A DNA stretch of 64,000 bases from Branchiostoma floridae. Taxonomy: Eukaryota; Chordata; Leptocardii; Amphioxiformes; Branchiostomatidae. Of the stretch, positions 58,001 to 64,000 are shown piece after piece. The notes beneath the pieces were generated by a model. The model was not told where the DNA came from. It worked only from the letters and a program-made list of their open reading frames with translations, and searched no databases. Position 1 is the stretch's first letter, and each line of letters opens with the position of its first letter. The DNA is taken from assembly GCF_000003815.2 (NCBI RefSeq), contig NC_049992.1:14514798-14578797 (forward strand). The letters run 5' to 3'. The position numbers and the translations under genes are program-made.

Positions 58001-59817
58001 TGTCTCATCTTATACAGTCTCAGAGACGACAACAAAATAGGGGGAGGGTTGGGCAAGTTCCACAATACGACGATATGTCTGACAACGAGGAATGGCCGGA
58101 TGAAAATGTATGCAATAAAATTTATCAGCCTTTGAATTAATTCTAGCCAAATTGGCTTTATTTGGAGACATGCATTATCATTATCGGGGTAAATATAACT
58201 GTCATCGTCACTGTGTTATTTTTACTACTAAATACCATGCGCGCCATCTTTTGTAATTTTTCTGTTAATTTTTCAGGTTAATATTATAAACGCACAAATG
58301 CAATAACAATTCGTATTGGTTTTTACCGGTCCAAATTATATTTTACCTACCGATGTCTTCCTATATTCAACTTGTCGGTTTTGATTTTAGAACAATTGTG
58401 GAAAAAAGTCATGCATTTTAATCAAGTGTATTATGTTCATGAATTAGTCGTTTTTTCAAGCAATGTATACCTGCACTTCTAAATGTCCCCTGCAAAGCCA
58501 ACAGCAATAAATCTGAATCTGAATATAAATTTATATTCCATAATTGTCAAGCAATTATGAGCGTTTTTGTGGAACTGAAGCAGGCCACATCTCCTATTTC
58601 AGACAAGAGATGTACATTTTTTATATACGTACCAACTGCAGTTTAAAAGACAGCCTTTGCACTATATATGATATCTGATAATATTTTTTTTCAATGTTCA
58701 GCACCAGGTTTGCATCATAGCTTCTCAGGACTGGACTCTTGATGAAGTGGAAGGTTGTGTGAAGACAGCCGTGCGAGAGAGAGGGGTCGCCAACACTGAC
58801 ATCCTCACGCTACGGATCTCAGGGCAGGACGACTTAGATGAGCTCAAGCGAACACTCCAGAGGGAAACGCGCGTCATATGCTGTGCTAACTCAACCACAA
58901 GGAACATCCTACTGTCCGACACAGAGCATGATGAAATGAGCTATGTGGTCAAGGCAGCCGAGAAGATTGTAGGGGGAAGTGGTGAGTATGTGTAAGGATG
59001 TACAGGAAGTAAGGTGGTGATCATGGATCTCAAGGCATAGAATATTTTAAACATTTTCCTTTTTACACTGAGGAGTAATTGTTCTGCTGTGGAATGTACA
59101 CTAGGAATAAAACGGGACATTCAACATTTGAATATGTGTGTTGATTGATTTCAAAATAACAGCATCGCTTGTTCAAGTCTTTATCTGCAATGTGTGTATG
59201 ACTGTAATAAGGAAATAGATACATGAATATGCATCAACAGTTGATTGTAATGTCTAGCCTCAAAATACCGCCATATTTGTCGGACTTTCTCAAATGATAC
59301 ACACAAATTCAGTTAAGATTTACCCACAATCGTTCCCAAAAGATAACCTTTCCCCCCCTACACGGTGTGTTTTTTTATTGACAGAAGCCAAATCATGCGC
59401 TTATATGGGCGTGTATATTTTGCTTTTATTAACTTAATACATCAGCTGTTGTTCTTTTCTTGATAACCCATTTCTAAGCCTTTCTTTTCAGCGCGCGTCC
59501 AAGCCTTCATTTGCAAAACAATTCATCAAGCCGGCTAGCAATCTCTATTTGCCCCAGTAGGCCATACATCAACACTTAAGCAAATATATATATGCTGAAT
59601 GATTTTCCTTTTCACAGGAGTGATGGTTCTACTGTATGGACACGAGAAGAGTCGGGACATCCAGCAACTGTATGACCACACGTCGTTCGACAGAACGTTC
59701 CTCAACAAACAGACGCGCCTTCTTCAAAAGGCACACCGTGAAAATTTGTTCTTTAGCGTGTTCAAAAGTCTAAACGAGATTCAAAAGCGCAGGCTTTGTG
59801 ACTGGATCCGTGCATGA
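55063..59817 (+). CDS. pseudo-GTPase/coiled-coil membrane protein, IFI44-like family (left paralog)
   Basis: Exons 55063-55555, 56074-57470, 58018-58107, 58702-58981 and 59618-59817 (stop 59815-59817) join in frame for 819 aa. Residues 1-250 align by eye with the neighbouring GTPase, but G1 reads GTPGTELA (28-35, no GKS), the G3 Asp is gone (ACVGL), and G4 reads TKQN (173-176). Residues about 259-281 form a transmembrane helix, about 290-590 a coiled coil with repeated ELLNTLNSNF-like units and about a dozen N-x-S/T sequons, and about 607-623 a second helix. A short acidic exon follows, then a 159-residue C-terminal alpha/beta-looking domain I do not recognise (VCIIASQDWTLDEVEGCV... LLYGHEKSRDIQQLYDH). 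Likely a membrane-anchored scaffold; immune role is only a family guess. Confidence 0.8.
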
Positions 59818-61181
59818 ACACTGGTAGTCTGATTGATGAGGTTTTCGTGTAGAAAAATACTGTACAGAACATGTTTTGCACATCAGTAAAAAAGGACGTC
59901 AAATTGCATAGCATAAGTAAAATGTACGCAATAGGTAATTGCCATTTTATGTGAACTGATAATTCAATAATAATGATAACTTAGCCTTGGGAATAGGATG
60001 GCAGGCTGTTTTATATCTCTGTACACATGTTGTTATTTTTCCATTGCAGATCTGATGCATTGGTAAAGTTTTAAGACTGAGTAGTCTAACATTGTAAAAC
60101 TAGAGAACCTTTTGATTTTCGCCAAAAACGAACGTCACAATATCTTATCATCAGTGTTTTAAGAAGTCCGATATTGGTGATAATCATCATGTGGTAATTA
60201 ATTGAACATAAATGAAAAGTGATGGAAAATATTGATAGCTAGCTAAATCAAAACGTTAATGTCCCCAACATATGTATCGTTAGAGTGGTTAGATGAATTC
60301 AAAATGTTGTTTTAATTCATTTGATTAACAATTCATGTTTCATATTGCACATTGTCCGTTGTGATGAATGATGGCATGTAGTGTTTGGCGATGTTATGAG
60401 TCGTCCCCTTGGTGTCTTGAAGAGACTCACCGTTTTGACTCCCTTTGCGTCTGAAGGGGGGATTTATGCTGTGCGTGCGTAGTCATGCATGTTATTTACA
60501 CTGCGTGGTCGCCTGATTGCACTCTGTTGATTTTATAAGTGGGCCCTCTATCAGGTCCGAAGTTCAAAAGTTGAAGACAATTAACTTGTTATGTGCGACA
60601 TCACAGTATGTGTACATATTACTGTGTAGATTGAATATGTGGACTTTATATAGATTGCCCATTCTTGTTTGTGCTAGCAGTCTCCTGGCTCCCGGGATTC
60701 GAACCCGCGTCTAACCCGGGCCGCCAGATCACAAAACCAACGCGCTAAACCGTTACGCCAGAAGGGTCAGACCCGATGGGCATAGTCAGTTTGGCGGCGC
60801 TTGAACTCCATTTTTACAGAGGACACATATGCGTCAACTTTTGTTCACCAAGCCGCCAAGCTACATGTATTCCGGCACAATTAAATGTTAATATTGGCAA
60901 GACAAAAATAATGTACCAAATAATGCACCTGTCAATCATATGGGCTATAAACCAAAGTTCGTCTTCTCTCACGGGACATTCAACTAAAATACCCGATGAG
61001 TCATCCTTTTTCACCTTTCTCCTGATTGGCCCAGAGTGAAGTGACTGCATCAGATATTATTCAATAAGCAAAAAAGGTTTCTGGTAGCTAAAACCCTCAT
61101 AACTTCTACACAGAGAAGCCTCGCAGGCACCCCGTAACTCGTGCCAGGAAAGCGCCACAAATACAGTATAACACCGTAAGG
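59818..61181. other. intergenic region between the two paralogs
   Basis: Contains a tRNA-like sequence (60682-60766). No other feature supported. Confidence 0.55.
60682..60766 (-). mobile_element. tRNA-like sequence or SINE head
   Basis: On the minus strand there is an A-box TGGCGTAACGG (60760-60750) and an intact B-box GGGTTCGAATCC (60706-60695). Terminal cttctgg/ccaggag can pair. The spacing is long, as in a tRNA with a large variable arm, and the anticodon stem is not clear. More likely a tRNA-derived SINE head or tRNA pseudogene than a working tRNA. Confidence 0.5.
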
Positions 61182-62689
61182 ATGGCAGTTGGCAACGCAG
61201 TAGATAACCTCCGTGAAAACGTAAGAGATAGAATCAGAAACGCCAGTGCTGAAATGTTTAACATAGTCTTCATCGGGTTGACCGGTAGTGGCAAATCATC
61301 ACTGATTAACTCAATGGAACAGGCTGTTGTTGGTACCCCGGCAAATCTGGCCAGGGTCGGCAGAGGTGCAGGAGGCAATGTCACCCTCTGTCTTGAAGGA
61401 TGCGAAATGTTCAGTACCCTTCAAGACAACCTGAGAGACAAGGTGAAGTTTTGGGATTTTGTCGGCCTTCCTAACCGAAACGACGAGACAATCAGAACCC
61501 TTATTTCGCTAGCTCTTGATGGGCGCATACCTGAAAACCAGCCTCTGATCAACCCTGAATACTTCGAAATGTGCAAAGAAGAGTTAGAGGACGAGTTTCC
61601 AGCAGTCCAAGGTGGGCCAACGATCCAGCGTGTTGTTGTCGTGTGCGCTGCAGACGAGGAGATGCCTGTGAACCTCCTGCAAGCGACGAAGAAAGCGGCT
61701 CAACCGGCAACTACGGCATCAGATCGCAGTGAGTTAACATTATGTTTTCATCGAAAACTATACTTACGGTTAATTGCAATCTAGTCACATATAAAACTTT
61801 GCATTCAATCACATACAAATCGTAAACAAAAAGGGACATTTTTTCTCAACCTTTCCCCCCTATTCATGCAAATCTCATCGTGTTTTGTAGTGTTTGTAGT
61901 GACCGCATGCATTGCAAAGGCGATTTATTCTTGAAACCTTTGCGAATTGAAGACTGTATTGCTCGTCCGTCAGCATCGGCGATGACCAAAAACATGACGT
62001 TGTTAATGAAAGACAATCTAGCTTACCCAAATAACGACGGAATGCAGTAATAGCTTTTGCGTTGCAAAATAGAAATTGCACAATTGTGTAACTTTGGTAA
62101 AAGAATAAAGCAAAGTGAAAGTTAAGGAAGAACATTGATAGATATTAAGTACTGTTTGAAATATCATTTGAATAATTAGTCAGAATTGTATGTTTTCATA
62201 CGAAAGTGTTAGATTATTGTCATCAAATATCCACTCTCATATCAATAACATTTCATCATATTTGCAGATATCCCTTTGTTCCTGTTGATCTCCAAAGTGG
62301 ACAAGATGGTCGGAGACGCCAACAAAGACGACCTCAGCCGAAGAATACGCAGCGCCAGGGACACGCTGGACGCAACAAACTATTTTTTCGAGAAAGCTAC
62401 CCTGTACCATGAACAAACTAATCGGGATAACGACCCAGGTATGGTCTCAAATGATTCAACCGATGAGTCGCTCTTACGACTTATGGTGAATATGTTGAAT
62501 CCTCAGCTCCGACTAGTGTATGCCGAACCTCGACCTGAACCAACAGTGAATGAACAAATGAGGCGATATCTGCGAAGAAAGTACATTCGGACAAAGCGGT
62601 TGATGAGAAAGAATCTTTTCCCAACAGTTCTGGTAATCGTCACCATGTTCGTCACCATGTTGGCAATTGCTATTGCTCTGTCTCGCTAG
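61182..62689 (+). CDS. IFI44-like P-loop GTPase with C-terminal membrane anchor (right paralog)
   Basis: Exons 61182-61728 and 62268-62689 (stop 62687-62689) join in phase 1 for 322 aa. G1 is GLTGSGKS (32-39), G3 is DFVG (92-95) and G4 is SKVD (191-194), the last formed just after the exon junction (NIPLFLLISKVD). The segment RTLISLALDGRIPENQPL resembles the corresponding part of IFI44-type proteins. The C-terminus has a basic stretch (RRYLRRKYIRTKRLMRKN) and a transmembrane helix (VLVIVTMFVTMLAIAIAL), which suggests a tail-anchored GTPase facing the cytosol. The intron position and phase equal those of the left paralog. IFI44 or AIG1/GIMAP relationship is by motif pattern only. A possible AATAAA is at 63356-63361. 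Confidence 0.85.
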
Positions 62690-64000
62690 AGACCATTATG
62701 TCAATTATCTTCTTCGGCAAGAAGGTTATATTTTCGGCGCTGTTTATGTGTCCGTGGACAGCGCCAACTTTCAAGCCGCATAACGCCCGAACGGCTTGCG
62801 CTAGAGCCATCAAATTCTGTGACATTTCCTATAATTCACTTGGCAACTTTGAAAGGTTTTCCATTTTTGTGTTGCCATTTCAACCGGTCGTCAAATTTCT
62901 TACAACACTTATAATTGACGTCTACTTCAGATTTGGTAGTCATATCATAAGCCGTTTTGCAGTTACAGGAGTTAGAAAGGCGGGCCTTAAAAGAGTTAAG
63001 AAAGGGTCCACTGTTCATTGTGCTTGTCAAAAAGAGCAAGCGGAATTCTCCCTGGTACAATGAACCTGTAAATATTGTACATAGCACCTGTCTTCTCTGT
63101 CACGATCAGTGGAAGAGTATCTTCAGTGAGCTTAACTGGACCGATACAATTTTTATAAATTAAAGCGATATACATTTGTATGTGAGATTATACACAAAAC
63201 AAATAGTATACACTGAATAGGGATTTCATTACTAGATATTGATTCTACCCTTAAGTGACTATAAAAGTAATATACATATACAAAATGTAAGTGCACAGCA
63301 CACTTGTCTGATTATTTGTACTTAGCAAAAGTTAGATACATTTATAGCGAAACAAAATAAAAGCCTAGATGTCACATACATATGACCATCTGTACACACT
63401 TAATTTATTATCATTTAGCTAGCAGCATGTTGTAAATATTACACGTCATTGCCTGAACTGTGAATTCACATTAAGAAATCAATTTCTGAACATTTTTGTA
63501 CTTTATGCATCAGCAAATAAATTGAATCCTTTGTTTATTTGCAGGTTACCATTTCATCCTTTGGTCCCAGTCACTTTATTTGTCATTTAAGATAATATTG
63601 TTGACAAGCCTTCAATCATGAAATTACTGATAATGTTGGCGTATTTCATAGTTATACAAATATCAAGTATTTGCCTGAAAATCATCATTGTTGTCGCTAA
63701 TAAATGCATCATTAGGTGCTCTTCACTATCATGCTTCTTGCCTTGACAGATATTTCTCATGTGGGAAAAAATCTCCCCTTTGGGAGATTTTGAGTAATTA
63801 GCAACAACTAAAAGACTTATGGAAAAACTAAACTTTACTTAACCAACACCAAGTTTAATTTGGACTTACCCCAAATTTTCAGCCGACTCCGACAGCCTTG
63901 TTCACGGAATGGACCCGTCTGCTGTAGCTTAAAACTAAAAGACTTAGTTCGGCCCTTGTGTCCCTGTCCACAAGGGAGCGAGGTCGTCCTGTGTTTAGTC
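62690..64000. other. 3' untranslated region and intergenic sequence
   Basis: AT-rich, with the 53750-53960 homologous segment at 63425-63650 and a short hairpin (aatctcccctttgggagatt, 63770-63789). The last 120 bp (cagccgactccgacagccttg...) may be the start of another interspersed repeat cut by the window edge. Confidence 0.5.

Overview
The window looks like invertebrate chordate genomic DNA, most probably amphioxus (Branchiostoma). It has GT-AG introns of about 0.1-6 kb, two assembly gaps of 100 N, many small inverted-repeat transposons, and a head-to-head DFFB/CEP104 gene pair that, as I recall, is also neighbouring in human 1p36.32. No bacterial-type features, CRISPR array or rRNA were seen. 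I had no search tools: family names come from reading the spliced translations, and exon limits come from splice signals plus reading-frame consistency.

Left part (1-16.9 kb): the last exon of a C2H2 zinc-finger gene (391-803, +) and two 3' exons of an unrecognised gene (4856-6389, +) split by a GT-rich minisatellite. On the minus strand lie two paralogous genes for small type I membrane proteins (7905-6945 and 12268-10318). Their ectodomain has the six-cysteine, W-x2-C layout of the amino-terminal domain of vertebrate opioid-peptide precursors, but it is followed by a transmembrane helix instead of opioid peptides. The rest is non-coding and rich in small transposons, including a repeat with a hammerhead-ribozyme-like core.

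Middle part (16.9-52.1 kb): DFFB (caspase-activated DNase, minus, 26424-16893, 6 exons, 331 aa) and CEP104 (ciliary-tip and centrosomal protein, plus, 27761-52147, 30 coding exons, 954 aa) diverge from a shared 1.3 kb promoter region. That region carries TCTCGCGAG-type motifs and a perfect DR4 nuclear-receptor-type repeat. All exon phases join without a break in both genes. Their introns hold a 5'-truncated LINE with a 16-bp target duplication, two tRNA-derived SINEs, several families of MITEs, a set of 35-38-bp hairpins flanked by 7-bp duplications, and a 17-mer repeated five times in diverged surroundings.

Right part (53-64 kb): two tandem paralogs of an IFI44-like P-loop GTPase. The right one (61182-62689) keeps G1, G3 and G4 motifs and ends in a membrane anchor. 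The left one (55063-59817, 819 aa) has lost them. It has gained a glycosylation-rich coiled-coil segment between two membrane helices and an unrecognised C-terminal domain, so it looks like a pseudo-GTPase turned membrane scaffold. Matching non-coding sequence at about 53.75 and 63.43 kb suggests a segmental tandem duplication.
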